A stretch of DNA of 64,000 bases from Campylobacter sp. CCS1377 (GTDB lineage Bacteria > Campylobacterota > Campylobacteria > Campylobacterales > Campylobacteraceae). Under the pieces are notes generated by a model. It was given only the letters and a program-made list of their open reading frames with translations. It was not told where the DNA came from and searched no databases. This document shows, one piece after another, positions 7,986-18,073 of this stretch. The stretch is taken from assembly GCF_040008265.1 (NCBI RefSeq), contig NZ_CP155620.1, positions 1,240,001 through 1,304,000 of the forward strand, given 5' to 3'. How positions within the stretch are numbered: the first letter of the stretch is position 1; each line of letters begins with the position of its first letter. The translations under genes were made by a program, and so were the position numbers.

Positions 7986-10333
7986 TTATTAATCCTTAAA
8001 GCATTTAAAATCACTATTATACTACTAAAAGACATAGAAAGTGCCGCTATTAGAGGATTTATAAGTCCAAAAAAAGCCAAAGGAATGGTAAGTGCATTAT
8101 AAAATAAAGAAAAAATCAAATTCTCTTTGATAATTCTAAAAGTTTTTTTGGATAATCTCACGCTTTCTTGCAAAGCCTTTAAGTTATTATCAAGTAAAAG
8201 TATATCACTGCTTTCAATGGCCAAATCACTACCCTCTTTCAAGCTTGCCGATACAGCAGCAAATTTCAAAGCTAAAGCATCATTTACCCCGTCTCCCACA
8301 AACAAAACCTTATGATTTAAACTTAATTTTTCCACTTCTTGCATTTTAGTTTCTGGTAAACAATTCGCTCTATAATTTTGAATTCCTAACTCATCTGCAA
8401 CTTTTTTTACCGCATATTCATTATCCCCGCTTAAAATCATAAGATTGATTTTTTTATGATTTAAATATTCTATAGTTTCCTTCGCACCTTCTCTTAATAT
8501 AGCCTTAAATTCAAATAAAGCAAGAATTTTTTTATTTTTAGCAAAATAAAAATGAGAATTCAATAATTCCTCACATTCTATGCCATTTTCTTTCATGAAT
8601 TTTAAATTTCCACCCAAAAATTCCTCATTTTCACAATTTGCACTCAAGCCCTTGGCTTGGATATTTTTAATATTTTTAAAATCCATTTTTTTATCTTTAA
8701 TTTTTTCTTGTTCCAAATAACACATCACACTATGGCAAATAGGATGTTTAGAAAGTCTCACAAAAGCCAATAATTCTTTCTTATCTAAATTCTCATCTAA
8801 AATAATTTTTGAAATTTCAAACTGACTTTTTGTTAAAACACCTGTTTTGTCAAATACTACCATATCGCATTTTGAAAGATCTTCAATCACACTAGCACTT
8901 TTAAATAAAACTTTAAATTTCAAAGCTTTAAACAAGGCAATAAGATTACAAACTGGAGTTGCCAAAGCTAAGGCGCAAGGACAAGCAATGATTAAAACCG
9001 CAATGGCATTAATAAGTGCATTTTCAAAACCAACTTTTTGATAAAAAAACCAAAATAAAAAACAAATTAAAGACAAAGTCAAAATAGTCCGTGAAAAATA
9101 AGCACTGATAGAATTTACAAGACTTTCGATCTTAGCTTTTTTAGAGCTTGCTAACTCAAGCAGAGAAATGATTTTATTAAGCTTAGAATCTTCATAAGTT
9201 TTTTTGGCAACATATTTTATCATTCCATCAAGCAAGATACTAGCAGATACCACCTCATCGCCTCGTTTGATAAGCACTGGCTCACTTTCTCCGCTCAAAC
9301 TTGACTTATCAAAACTTGCTTCTCCCTCAATACAACTTCCATCGATTAAAATTTTATCTCCAGTTTTAACCTCGATGATATCACCTATCATCACTTCTTG
9401 AGGTTTTTTAGAAATAAATTTTACCCCATCAAAAACCAAAACTTCCCCACCTAAAAAATCATTCAAGCCATCAATCGTATCGCTTGCGCGTTTTTTGGTT
9501 AAAATCTCAAGATATTTTCCTACAAATACAAAGCAAATAATCATTGTAACAGAGTCAAAATACACCTCAGAAAGCCTTGAAAACATTGCCCAAATAGAGT
9601 AAATATAAGCTAAAGTTGCGCCAGAAATCACCAAGGTATCCATATTAAGTTGTTTATTTTTAATTGCATAATACGCACTACGATAAAAACTTGATCCTGT
9701 ATAAAAAAGTACCGGAGAACAAAGTATAAATTCAGCAAAATTTAAAATATCCTTAATATCCCTATCCATACCGCTAAAAAATCCCGCATATTTAGCCACT
9801 GCTATCCACATGATATTCATCACGCAAGCTATAGCAACAATGAGTTTGGAATAAAATTCTCTCTTTAAAGCATTACTTTTTTTGTCATTTTTCAAAGGAT
9901 CAAAAGCACTTGCATCATAGCCTATGCTTTGGATTAAATGAATGATTTTTTCTAAATTAATCTTATCTTTATCAAAAACAATGCGGGCTTTATGAGTAAG
10001 TAAGTTAATATCCACTTCCATAATCCCAGCTTCTTTTATAAGAATTTTCTCATTAAGCCATACGCAAGCAGAACAGTGAATTTTGTGTATCATTAAATAA
10101 ATTTCACAAAAACCTTCCAAATTTGTTTTGATAAATTCATTGTAATTTTTTTCCTCTGAAGTAAAATTTACCGGAGTTAAAGTTTGTTTTCCAAGTTTTT
10201 CATAAAACTCATCTAAACCTTTCTCATTTAAAATTTCATAAACACTTTCGCAACCCTTACAACAAAAAAAATTACCGTTTTTTTCAAATAATTCTTCTTT
10301 TTTAAAATCTAATTTACAATGAGAGCACTTCAT
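7982..10333 (-). CDS. ccoI: Copper-transporting P1B-type ATPase for cbb3 oxidase maturation
   Basis: The 783-residue P-type ATPase (FixI/CcoI/CtpA type) begins with a Cys cluster (CSHCKLDF, FFCCKGCESVYEIL) seen in CcoI proteins. A heavy-metal domain follows (HCSACVWLNEKIL), then the copper path ACPCALALATP in the sixth membrane helix, the phosphorylation site FDKTGVLTKS and the hinge GDGVNDALAL. It exports Cu(I) to supply the oxidase rather than for detoxification, judged by coupling to ccoS; copA elsewhere in the window fits detoxification. The phosphorylation motif has Val where nearly all P-type ATPases have Thr (DKTGT). Confidence 0.9.
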   Translation of the reverse strand: MKCSHCKLDFKKEELFEKNGNFFCCKGCESVYEILNEKGLDEFYEKLGKQTLTPVNFTSEEKNYNEFIKTNLEGFCEIYLMIHKIHCSACVWLNEKILIKEAGIMEVDINLLTHKARIVFDKDKINLEKIIHLIQSIGYDASAFDPLKNDKKSNALKREFYSKLIVAIACVMNIMWIAVAKYAGFFSGMDRDIKDILNFAEFILCSPVLFYTGSSFYRSAYYAIKNKQLNMDTLVISGATLAYIYSIWAMFSRLSEVYFDSVTMIICFVFVGKYLEILTKKRASDTIDGLNDFLGGEVLVFDGVKFISKKPQEVMIGDIIEVKTGDKILIDGSCIEGEASFDKSSLSGESEPVLIKRGDEVVSASILLDGMIKYVAKKTYEDSKLNKIISLLELASSKKAKIESLVNSISAYFSRTILTLSLICFLFWFFYQKVGFENALINAIAVLIIACPCALALATPVCNLIALFKALKFKVLFKSASVIEDLSKCDMVVFDKTGVLTKSQFEISKIILDENLDKKELLAFVRLSKHPICHSVMCYLEQEKIKDKKMDFKNIKNIQAKGLSANCENEEFLGGNLKFMKENGIECEELLNSHFYFAKNKKILALFEFKAILREGAKETIEYLNHKKINLMILSGDNEYAVKKVADELGIQNYRANCLPETKMQEVEKLSLNHKVLFVGDGVNDALALKFAAVSASLKEGSDLAIESSDILLLDNNLKALQESVRLSKKTFRIIKENLIFSLFYNALTIPLAFFGLINPLIAALSMSFSSIIVILNALRINK

Positions 10334-10402
10334 TAAAATTTCTTTCTTAAATTATTTTTTTCATAATTATAAGAAAATTTGACAAAAAGAGCTATTTTTT
10401 AT

Positions 10403-10408
10403 TAAAAT
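10403..10408 (+). promoter_or_regulatory. Possible -10 box of rho
   Basis: TAAAAT in an A/T-rich context lies 42 bases before the rho ATG, which has GAGGA just upstream of it. No clear -35 box is present, as is usual in Campylobacter. Confidence 0.4.
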
Positions 10409-10450
10409 CACATTTTTATTACTGCGTTTTACTACACAATAAGAGGATTT

Positions 10451-11752
10451 ATGGAAAATACCAAAGAAAAAAAACATCAAAGAACCCACATTCCAGTGGA
10501 AGGCTATAAAATAGAAGAATTAAAATTGCTTGATTTAGAAGGCTTAGTTAATATTGCAAATGAGTGCGAGATCGAAAATCCACGCGAATTTCGTCGTCAA
10601 GAATTAATTTTTGAAATTTTAAAAGCACAAACCAAAAAAGGTGGTTTTATTTTATTTACAGGAATTTTAGAAATTTCTCCTGAAGGCTATGGCTTTTTAA
10701 GAGGAATGGACTCAAATTTAAGCGACAGTGTAAATGATGCTTATGTCTCAAACTCACAAATTCGCAAATTCGCACTGCGTGTAGGTGATATAGTTACAGG
10801 ACAAGTTAGAGAACCAAAAGATCAAGAAAAATACTACGCTCTTTTAAAAATCGAAGCAATTAATTATTTACCTTTGCAAGAAGCTAGAGAAAGACCTTTA
10901 TTTGATAATCTTACCCCAATTTTTCCAACCGAAAAAATAAAACTTGAATATGAGTCTACCAAGCTCACAGGAAGAATGCTCGATCTTTTCGCGCCTATAG
11001 GCAAGGGTCAAAGAGGACTTATCGTTGCGCCTCCTAGAACGGGTAAAACAGAACTAATGAAAGAACTAGCAGCTGCGATTGCTAAAAATCATCCTGAAAT
11101 GCATTTAATTGTCTTACTTGTCGATGAAAGACCCGAAGAGGTTACCGATATGCAAAGATGTGTAAAAGGAGAGGTTTTTAGCTCCACTTTTGATCTTCCT
11201 GCTTACAACCATGTGCGCGTGGCTGAGCTTGTTGTGGAAAAAGCTAAAAGAATGGTAGAAACTGGCAAAGATGTAATTATCTTGCTTGATAGTATAACAA
11301 GACTCGCAAGAGCTTATAATACTGCCACTCCAAGTAGCGGAAAAGTTTTAAGTGGTGGGGTTGATGCAAATGCACTACATAAACCTAAACGCTTTTTTGG
11401 CGCTGCAAGAAATATAGAAAAAGGTGGATCTTTAACCATCATTGCAACCGCACTAATTGAAACAGGTTCGAGAATGGATGAAGTGATTTTTGAAGAATTT
11501 AAAGGCACAGGAAATAGTGAAATTGTGCTTGATAGAAGTATTTCTGATAGGAGAATTTATCCTGCAATTAATATTATTAGATCGGGCACAAGAAAAGAAG
11601 AATTACTTCAAGGACCACAAAATTTACAAAAAATTTGGGCAATTCGCTCTGCAATCTCTCAAATGGATGATATTGAAGCGCTTAAATTTTTATACTCTAA
11701 AATGCTTAAAACTAAAAACAATGACGAATTATTATCCATTATGAATGACTGA
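10451..11752 (+). CDS. rho: Transcription termination factor Rho
   Basis: A hexameric RNA helicase of 433 residues. The N-terminal Rho domain ([25 protein letters not shown]) is followed by an RNA-binding cold-shock-like segment ([15 protein letters not shown]). The ATPase core carries the P-loop [12 protein letters not shown], the Walker B strand [15 protein letters not shown], and the Q- and R-loop region ending in [11 protein letters not shown]. Length is typical, without the large N-terminal insertions of some phyla. The stop at 11752 lies 2 bases before the dnaX start, so rho and dnaX share a transcript, as in C. jejuni. Confidence 0.97.
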   Translation: MENTKEKKHQRTHIPVEGYKIEELKLLDLEGLVNIANECEIENPREFRRQELIFEILKAQTKKGGFILFTGILEISPEGYGFLRGMDSNLSDSVNDAYVSNSQIRKFALRVGDIVTGQVREPKDQEKYYALLKIEAINYLPLQEARERPLFDNLTPIFPTEKIKLEYESTKLTGRMLDLFAPIGKGQRGLIVAPPRTGKTELMKELAAAIAKNHPEMHLIVLLVDERPEEVTDMQRCVKGEVFSSTFDLPAYNHVRVAELVVEKAKRMVETGKDVIILLDSITRLARAYNTATPSSGKVLSGGVDANALHKPKRFFGAARNIEKGGSLTIIATALIETGSRMDEVIFEEFKGTGNSEIVLDRSISDRRIYPAINIIRSGTRKEELLQGPQNLQKIWAIRSAISQMDDIEALKFLYSKMLKTKNNDELLSIMND

Positions 11753-11754
11753 AG

Positions 11755-13311
11755 ATGTTAGAAGCACTAGCTATAAAATATAGACCAAAAAATTTTAATG
11801 AACTTGTAGGACAAGACACCATAAGTGCAAGTTTAAAATATGCACTAAACCACAACCGTTTAGCACATGCTTATCTTTTTTCAGGTTTGCGCGGAAGCGG
11901 TAAAACTTCAAGTGCTAGAATTTTTTCTCGTGCTTTAGTTTGTGATGAAGGGCCAAGCGATACGCCTTGTGGAACTTGCAGGCAATGTCTTGCTGCATTA
12001 GAAGGAAAACACATTGATATCATAGAAATGGATGCAGCAAGCAACCGTGGCCTTGAAGATATACAAGCTTTAATAGAACAAACCAAATACGCTCCTTCTA
12101 TGGCAAGATTTAAAATTTTTATTATCGATGAAGTGCATATGCTTACTCCGCAAGCTGCCAATGCGCTTTTAAAAACCTTGGAAGAACCACCAAGTTATGT
12201 TAAATTTATACTTGCAACCACAGATCCTTTGAAATTACCCGCAACCGTGCTTTCAAGAACTCAGCATTTCCGCTTTAAGCAAATTTCGCAAAATGATATC
12301 TTAAAGCACATAGAATGGATTTTAAACAAAGAACAAGTAAATTATGAACTAGAAGCCTTAAAATTCATTGCAAGAAGTGGGAGTGGCTCTTTAAGAGACA
12401 CCCTTACTTTACTTGATCAAGCCATCATTTTTTGTCAAAATGACATAAAAACAAGTAAAGTAACACAACTGCTTGGCTTTTTAGATCCGATAAAAATCAA
12501 AGAATTTTATACAGCCATTTTGCAAAAAAATAAAGAACTCGTGCTTGAATTTTTAAAAGAATTAGAAGATTATGAGGCTGCAAGTGTTATTGATGAAATG
12601 ATGTTTTATCTTAAAGAAAGTTTTTTCAATCAAGATAATCATTTTTCAACTTTGATTTATGAGAGATTTTTTAGAATTTTATCGCGAGCTAAAACCATGC
12701 TTTATACTTGTGATGATAATGGTTTTGTTTTATGCGTAATGGCTTTTATGATGATGGAAGCAATTCATTTAAAGCAAATTGATGAAGAAATTTCAAAACA
12801 AAACACTTTAATACAGCAAAGCCAAAAAACAGCGCAAAACAACCATACTCAAATCAATTTAAAATCTCAATCTCAAATACAAAACAAAAATGAATATGAG
12901 CAATTATTGGATGCTATTTATGATAGAGATTATGATCTAGGACAATGTTTTGCAAAATGTACGCAATTTATCTCTTTTAATGGGCAAAAATTAAGTATCA
13001 GTTCTAATGCCAACGATGAAGATAGAGCGATACTCAATCGTGGCTTTAAACTCATTCAAGAATTGTTAATCAAGCTTTTTGGAACAAATGCAAAAATTGA
13101 AATTCAAAAACAAACCAAAGAAATGCAAACTCAAAAAGAGTCAAAAATTCAAATTGATGAGAGTAAATTACAAAGCATTACTCAAGAAAATAAAAATGAT
13201 ATCAATTTCAAACTCGAAAAACTAAAACAAGAAGCGAGAAAATCTAATCCAGAGGAAGAAGCCAAAAAAGCCCTTGATGAACTTTTTGGGCAACCTAAAA
13301 TCGAAAACTAA
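11755..13311 (+). CDS. dnaX: DNA polymerase III subunit gamma/tau
   Basis: The 518-residue clamp-loader ATPase has P-loop [14 protein letters not shown], the four-Cys zinc module ([16 protein letters not shown]), Walker B IIDEVHML and sensor 1 [10 protein letters not shown] followed by the SRTQHFRFK arginine-finger region. Residues beyond about 370 are a Gln/Lys-rich low-complexity linker and a C-terminal tail. I see no strong programmed frameshift signal, so one product is expected. It begins 2 bases after rho. Its TAA stop shares 4 bases with the convergent trmA stop, leaving no terminator between them. Confidence 0.96.
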   Translation: MLEALAIKYRPKNFNELVGQDTISASLKYALNHNRLAHAYLFSGLRGSGKTSSARIFSRALVCDEGPSDTPCGTCRQCLAALEGKHIDIIEMDAASNRGLEDIQALIEQTKYAPSMARFKIFIIDEVHMLTPQAANALLKTLEEPPSYVKFILATTDPLKLPATVLSRTQHFRFKQISQNDILKHIEWILNKEQVNYELEALKFIARSGSGSLRDTLTLLDQAIIFCQNDIKTSKVTQLLGFLDPIKIKEFYTAILQKNKELVLEFLKELEDYEAASVIDEMMFYLKESFFNQDNHFSTLIYERFFRILSRAKTMLYTCDDNGFVLCVMAFMMMEAIHLKQIDEEISKQNTLIQQSQKTAQNNHTQINLKSQSQIQNKNEYEQLLDAIYDRDYDLGQCFAKCTQFISFNGQKLSISSNANDEDRAILNRGFKLIQELLIKLFGTNAKIEIQKQTKEMQTQKESKIQIDESKLQSITQENKNDINFKLEKLKQEARKSNPEEEAKKALDELFGQPKIEN

Positions 13312-14357
13312 AGAATTTTGCGAAGTAAAATCCCGCATTCTAAATGTGGCGTATTAGCAAATTGATCAAAAAAAGCAAATTTAAGAATTTTGTGCGTTTT
13401 TAGCAATTCCTCCAAATTCTGCTTTAGGCTAATAGGATTGCACGAGATATAAATAATATTCTCATAATTTCGTATAAGTCTTATCACACTTTCGTCCAAA
13501 CCTGCTCTTGGTGGATCGACTAAAACATGCGAAAAATGATAATTGTCTAAATGGATATTTTTTAAGCGAAAAAATTTCCTTTCTTTTTTTAAAGCCTTAC
13601 TCAATTCTTCGCTAGAAAGCCTTATAAATTGGATATTTAAGATATGATTTAACTCGCAATTTCTCAATGCAAAATTAATATTACTTTTTGAAATTTCGGT
13701 GCCCAAGACTTGATTGAAATGAGTTGCCAAGGGTAAAGTAAAATTCCCATAACCACAGTATAATTCTAACAAATCTTGTTTTGTGTCATTTTCTATAGCC
13801 TTAATGACCCACTCTATCATCTTTTCATTGATAAAAGTATTTGGCTGTATAAAGCAATCGTTATTAAATTCATACAAAACTTCTTTATCAAAAATTTGCA
13901 AATTTTGTCTTACAATTTCTGATTTAAAAACAAGTTTTTTACCACGACTTCTAGCGATTAATTTTAAATTCAGCTCTTCGCTTAAATTTTGTAATTGATC
14001 TTTAATAAGCTCTATATCCTTATGATAAAGCAAGGTCGCGCTAAAATCATTTTTTGTAGCCAAAAACTCTACTCCAAAGATTTTTTGTTTTAAACTCGCA
14101 TTAGCATTTAATTTTTCAAGCAACAAAGGCATAAAATCTTGTATGCACTGCACAGCAATAGGAAAATGCTTAATAATATGCTTTTTCTTAGTATACGGAT
14201 CAAACATTGCATAATGTAGTCCATTTTCATCATGAAAAAAAGAAAATTCAGCCCTTGTGCGATAATTTTGCAAAGGACCTTTTATGCATTCAAAATCACT
14301 AAAATAAGCTTGAAATAAATCTTTAGCGTCTTGAAATTTTTTCTCAGCAAGCATCAA
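13308..14357 (-). CDS. trmA: tRNA (uracil-5-)-methyltransferase
   Basis: TrmA makes ribothymidine at U54 of the tRNA T-loop using S-adenosylmethionine. The 349-residue protein has the SAM-binding motif [17 protein letters not shown], then DPPRAGLDE and [12 protein letters not shown] with the catalytic Cys of the uracil-C5 methyltransferase family. There is no N-terminal Cys-rich iron-sulfur or TRAM module, which favours TrmA over RlmC/RlmD. The start overlaps the antiporter gene by 14 bases. In C. jejuni 11168 the equivalent is Cj0831c, so the neighbour dnaX here reflects a different gene order. Confidence 0.93.
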   Translation of the reverse strand: MMLAEKKFQDAKDLFQAYFSDFECIKGPLQNYRTRAEFSFFHDENGLHYAMFDPYTKKKHIIKHFPIAVQCIQDFMPLLLEKLNANASLKQKIFGVEFLATKNDFSATLLYHKDIELIKDQLQNLSEELNLKLIARSRGKKLVFKSEIVRQNLQIFDKEVLYEFNNDCFIQPNTFINEKMIEWVIKAIENDTKQDLLELYCGYGNFTLPLATHFNQVLGTEISKSNINFALRNCELNHILNIQFIRLSSEELSKALKKERKFFRLKNIHLDNYHFSHVLVDPPRAGLDESVIRLIRNYENIIYISCNPISLKQNLEELLKTHKILKFAFFDQFANTPHLECGILLRKIL

Positions 14358-16059
14358 CTTTTTTACCTATAGCAAAAAGTAAAGTCGCCATCACTAAAAC
14401 CCCAAATATCAAACTAAGCCAAACATTAAATCCAAAAGCAACAGGCAAGTATCCACAAAGAATACTAATAACACAAACACTCAGAGCATAAGGCATTTGA
14501 GTGCTTACATGAGCTAGCAAATCACACTTACTTCCCATAGATGAAAGTATTGTAGTATCAGAGATTGGCGAGCAATGATCCCCAAATATAGCTCCCGTTA
14601 AAACACCTGAAATATTAATAATAATATAGTGATGCAAATTCATATCATTTAATTCATGATGTACTCCAACTGCAGCGGCTAATGGAATAGTTAAAGGCAT
14701 TAAAATTCCCATTGTGCCATAGCTAGTTCCAGTTGAAAAAGAAATGATAGAGGCAAAAATAAAAATTGCCGTTGGAAGCAAATAAATAGGGGTTTTATCA
14801 GAAAATAAATCCACTAAATATCTTGAAGTTCCAAGATCTTTAATCACAGCAGACAAAGACCAAGCACAAAGCAAAATCACAACCGTCATTATCATCGTTC
14901 TCCAACCATGAGTCCAAGTTACAATTGCTTCTTTAAGAGTAAAAATTTTCCTAGCCACTCCCATCATAATAGCCACAATACTTGCCAAAAGCGCTGCTTG
15001 AAACAACACCACAGAAGCATCAGCCTTACCAAAAGTTTCCCTTAATGCAAAAAGCCCCAAAGGATTAGCATCAATTTGCGCTTTTAAAACTACATCATCA
15101 ATGGCATTATATCCGCTAAAATAAAATCCTATAAAAGAAAATACAATCAAAATCAACAAAGGAATAATGGCATTTGAAGCTTTTAATTTAATATGTTCTT
15201 TAGGCTCTAATAACTTATCTTCTAAATTATCAATTTTTTCATGACCTTGTGAAAACAAACCCTCTCTTGCTCTGCGTTCAGCCTTTAACATAGGTCCAAA
15301 TTCTCTTCCCATATAAATAGTCAGCAAAACAAAAACCAACATAAAAAGATTATAGAAACGATAAGGTAAGGTTTGAACGAAGATTTCAAAAGCATTGATT
15401 TCATCGTGTTTGATATTTAAATGAGCAAAAATAGCCGGATCAATCAAATCATATCCGCTTCGAATCAAAGAAATTTCAAGTCCTATCCAAGTAGAAATTA
15501 TTGCAAGACCAGTAATTGGTGCAGCGGTAGCATCCATGATAAAAGCCAATTTTTCACGACTAACCTTAAATTTATCAGTCACCGGACGCATAATAGGACC
15601 AACAATTAAAGAATTAGCATAATCATCAAAAAACACAAAGCACCCCATACACCAAGTGGCAAATTGCGAGCTTTTTGCTTGTTTTGCTTTCTTAGCCAAC
15701 CAAATAGCCACAGCCTTTGTGCCACCTGTTTTTGTAATGAGTGCTACAACACCGCCTATAGTTAATACTTGCAAAATGATACCAGCATTAGAAGGATTTG
15801 CCATTGATGAAACAGCCTTAGAAATCAATCCTGTAAAGCCTCCAATAATCGCATGATAGATATTATTATCCACTAATGCGAGCATAAAACTACCAGTAAA
15901 AACACCGATAAATAAAGATAAAATCACATCTTTTGTAATAAATGCCAAAACGATAGCCACTAAAGGCGGAAGCAAAGTAAAAACACCAAATATTTCAGCA
16001 TTTGTTTGCGGATCAGCAAATGCAACCAAAGGTAACAATAAAAAATATAAAATTCTCAA
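14344..16059 (-). CDS. NhaC-family Na+/H+ antiporter (or related cation/substrate exchanger)
   Basis: This polytopic protein of 571 residues has roughly a dozen hydrophobic segments and a likely signal-like N-terminus ([15 protein letters not shown]). [21 protein letters not shown] and [18 protein letters not shown], with the late [17 protein letters not shown], are hallmark segments of the NhaC superfamily. These conserved polar and acidic residues within membrane segments are the probable ion sites. The family exchanges Na+ for H+, though some members carry amino acids or organic acids, so the exact substrate is not certain. It runs on directly into trmA and starts 9 bases after the oxidoreductase gene. 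Confidence 0.85.
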   Translation of the reverse strand: MRILYFLLLPLVAFADPQTNAEIFGVFTLLPPLVAIVLAFITKDVILSLFIGVFTGSFMLALVDNNIYHAIIGGFTGLISKAVSSMANPSNAGIILQVLTIGGVVALITKTGGTKAVAIWLAKKAKQAKSSQFATWCMGCFVFFDDYANSLIVGPIMRPVTDKFKVSREKLAFIMDATAAPITGLAIISTWIGLEISLIRSGYDLIDPAIFAHLNIKHDEINAFEIFVQTLPYRFYNLFMLVFVLLTIYMGREFGPMLKAERRAREGLFSQGHEKIDNLEDKLLEPKEHIKLKASNAIIPLLILIVFSFIGFYFSGYNAIDDVVLKAQIDANPLGLFALRETFGKADASVVLFQAALLASIVAIMMGVARKIFTLKEAIVTWTHGWRTMIMTVVILLCAWSLSAVIKDLGTSRYLVDLFSDKTPIYLLPTAIFIFASIISFSTGTSYGTMGILMPLTIPLAAAVGVHHELNDMNLHHYIIINISGVLTGAIFGDHCSPISDTTILSSMGSKCDLLAHVSTQMPYALSVCVISILCGYLPVAFGFNVWLSLIFGVLVMATLLFAIGKKVDAC

Positions 16060-16068
16060 TCACTCTCC

Positions 16069-16815
16069 TTAATTTTTTTCAGTAAAAGTTCCTGCCCAAG
16101 TTTGAGTTACGGGCATTAATTCTATCTCATTAACATTGACATGCTCAGGTAAATTAATAATAGCTAAAATCACCTGCGCTATATCTTTTGCGCTAATGAA
16201 TTTAGTGTTTTCATAAACCAAATCCGCCTTTTGCTTATCCCCCTTAAAGCGCACTTGGCTAAATTCGGTTTTGCAAAGTCCCGGAGCTATATTTGTTACT
16301 TTGATATTGCTTCCTCTTAAATCATTCCTTAAAGCTCTTGAAAACTGACCCACAAAAGCCTTTGTGCCACAATATACATTGCCACCAAAATAAGGCGTAT
16401 TTCCTGCAATAGATCCAAGATTAAATATATAAGCATTTTTTTGCTTTCTTAAAATAGGAATAACCGCTCTAGCCACATATAAAAAACCTTTGATATTTGT
16501 ATCTACCATAGTTTCTATGTCTTCGAGTTCCAACTCATCAAATTCATTTAAACCCAAAGCAAGTCCTGCATTATTTAAAAGCAAATCAATATTTTTAAAT
16601 TCACTTGGTAAATTTTCGAGCAAAGCAAAAACTCCCTTTTTATCTCTTACATCAAGCTCTGCGATGAAAATTTGATCCTTAAATTCATCTTTTAATTCTT
16701 GTAATTTATCTTTACGTCTAGCAATAGCAATGATTTTATATCCAAGAGCTGCTAAAGCTCTAGCGCTTTCCTTACCAAAACCAGAACTTGCACCCGTAAT
16801 AAGTGCTGTTTTCAT
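16069..16815 (-). CDS. Short-chain dehydrogenase/reductase (YdfG-like)
   Basis: A classical SDR of 248 residues: N-terminal cofactor loop TGASSGFGKESARAL, basic ARRKDK after beta-2 (NADP preference), LNNAGLALG, and the catalytic Ser of NLGSIAGNTPY with YCGTK (Tyr-x3-Lys). The closest named family I can suggest is YdfG (NADP-dependent 3-hydroxy acid/serine dehydrogenase), because of GLALGLNEFDE and the C-terminal pattern. The substrate is not established. It overlaps the ankyrin gene upstream by 4 bases. Confidence 0.85.
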   Translation of the reverse strand: MKTALITGASSGFGKESARALAALGYKIIAIARRKDKLQELKDEFKDQIFIAELDVRDKKGVFALLENLPSEFKNIDLLLNNAGLALGLNEFDELELEDIETMVDTNIKGFLYVARAVIPILRKQKNAYIFNLGSIAGNTPYFGGNVYCGTKAFVGQFSRALRNDLRGSNIKVTNIAPGLCKTEFSQVRFKGDKQKADLVYENTKFISAKDIAQVILAIINLPEHVNVNEIELMPVTQTWAGTFTEKN

Positions 16816-18020
16816 TCTAAACTTCCTCCATAAAATAAATTTTCATTCTCTTTTAAACCTAAAGATTTTAAATATTTAACATTCTCTTTTTTATTTGCCA
16901 TCAAAGCAAAATCAAGAGCATTAAAACCCAAATCATCAATTTCAAATATTTTCACACCTTTAGCTACAAGTAATTTTAAAATTTCAACATCCCCATAACT
17001 TGCTGCGTGCATAAAAAGATTTTTAGAAGTATGTTCTAGGGCACAAAAGGTAATGTAATAAGGCGTATCAAAATTTGTATTGTTACTTAATGCGAGTTTT
17101 TCATTGTTGTTAATGTATTTTTGATGGATATTTGCACCATTTTCAATTAAAAGTTGAGCTATATCCTTGCGATTAAATTCAACCGCATAAAAAAGTGGAG
17201 ATTTTCCAAAAGCATTCGTTTGATTGACATTTGCACCTTGCGTGATTAAAAACTGAGTATTTTCATAATTTTCCAAAGCATAAAAAATAGCACTTTCATA
17301 GCTTTCATTAAGCTTTGCGCCCAATTTAATAAACAAGGTTAAAATTTTAATATCTTTTTGTGCCAATAAAGCTATTTGCAAAGCTATACTAAGCTCGGCT
17401 TGAGAAGGATTGTTTTGATATATATAAGACTCAATGGCCTCTACATTACTTTCTGGTTTGATAATAAGCTTGGCAAATTCTGAGAGTTCCTTATTGATTT
17501 TTGTATCACCAACAGCCCAATATAAAAATTCATGCAAGACTTGGTTACTTAGCTTTTCGCTTGTATTTTTATCAAAATTTTTATTTTGATAAAAGAGCTT
17601 CAAAGCATTTTTTGCACTCTCATGCTCTTTCCAAAATTCTTTATATAACCTATAATTTCCTATACTTTGATAAGCCCAATATTCAAAGTATTTTTTTAAT
17701 CTTAGCATATCTTTTAAATTTGAATTTAAGCTAGGATTTAAAGCCATTTTTAAAAGTAAAAAGTCAAATTTTTTAAGATTAGGCAAATAATAAATTCCAG
17801 AACAAGCACTATTGCTTCCACGAATGGTATTTGAAATTTGATAAAGTTTTTGAGTAAAGGATTGATTTTTAAAAGAATCTTTGCATGTTGATACTTTATA
17901 ATACAAATCCTGATTAAAATTTTCAGGATTTGTATTTTTTTCGTATTTTAAAATTTCATTACAATCTTGGGCTTCTAACAGCACAATAAAAAAGCACAAA
18001 ATCAGTATTTTTCGCAGCAT
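16812..18020 (-). CDS. Periplasmic ankyrin-repeat protein
   Basis: A 402-residue protein with an N-terminal signal peptide (hydrophobic 3-16, cleavage near EAQ-DCNE). A helical domain of about 200 residues that I do not recognise is followed by about four or five ankyrin repeats. Units such as FGKSPLFYAVEFNRKDIA, NLFMHAASYGDVEIL and LGFNALDFALMANKKEN carry the usual repeat consensus. Ankyrin repeats bind proteins; in Campylobacter a periplasmic ankyrin protein beside catalase helps haem supply, but no catalase lies here. The partner is unknown. Confidence 0.75.
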   Translation of the reverse strand: MLRKILILCFFIVLLEAQDCNEILKYEKNTNPENFNQDLYYKVSTCKDSFKNQSFTQKLYQISNTIRGSNSACSGIYYLPNLKKFDFLLLKMALNPSLNSNLKDMLRLKKYFEYWAYQSIGNYRLYKEFWKEHESAKNALKLFYQNKNFDKNTSEKLSNQVLHEFLYWAVGDTKINKELSEFAKLIIKPESNVEAIESYIYQNNPSQAELSIALQIALLAQKDIKILTLFIKLGAKLNESYESAIFYALENYENTQFLITQGANVNQTNAFGKSPLFYAVEFNRKDIAQLLIENGANIHQKYINNNEKLALSNNTNFDTPYYITFCALEHTSKNLFMHAASYGDVEILKLLVAKGVKIFEIDDLGFNALDFALMANKKENVKYLKSLGLKENENLFYGGSLE

Positions 18021-18073
18021 TTTTAACCTTTCTTGAACTTTTATTATTGTATCTAAAACTGCTTCAATGTAAA

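Noticed and set aside
12524-12530. A7 run in dnaX as a programmed frameshift site making a short gamma subunit
   Set aside because: No downstream hairpin or nearby alternative stop was recognised, and A7 runs are common in this AT-rich DNA.
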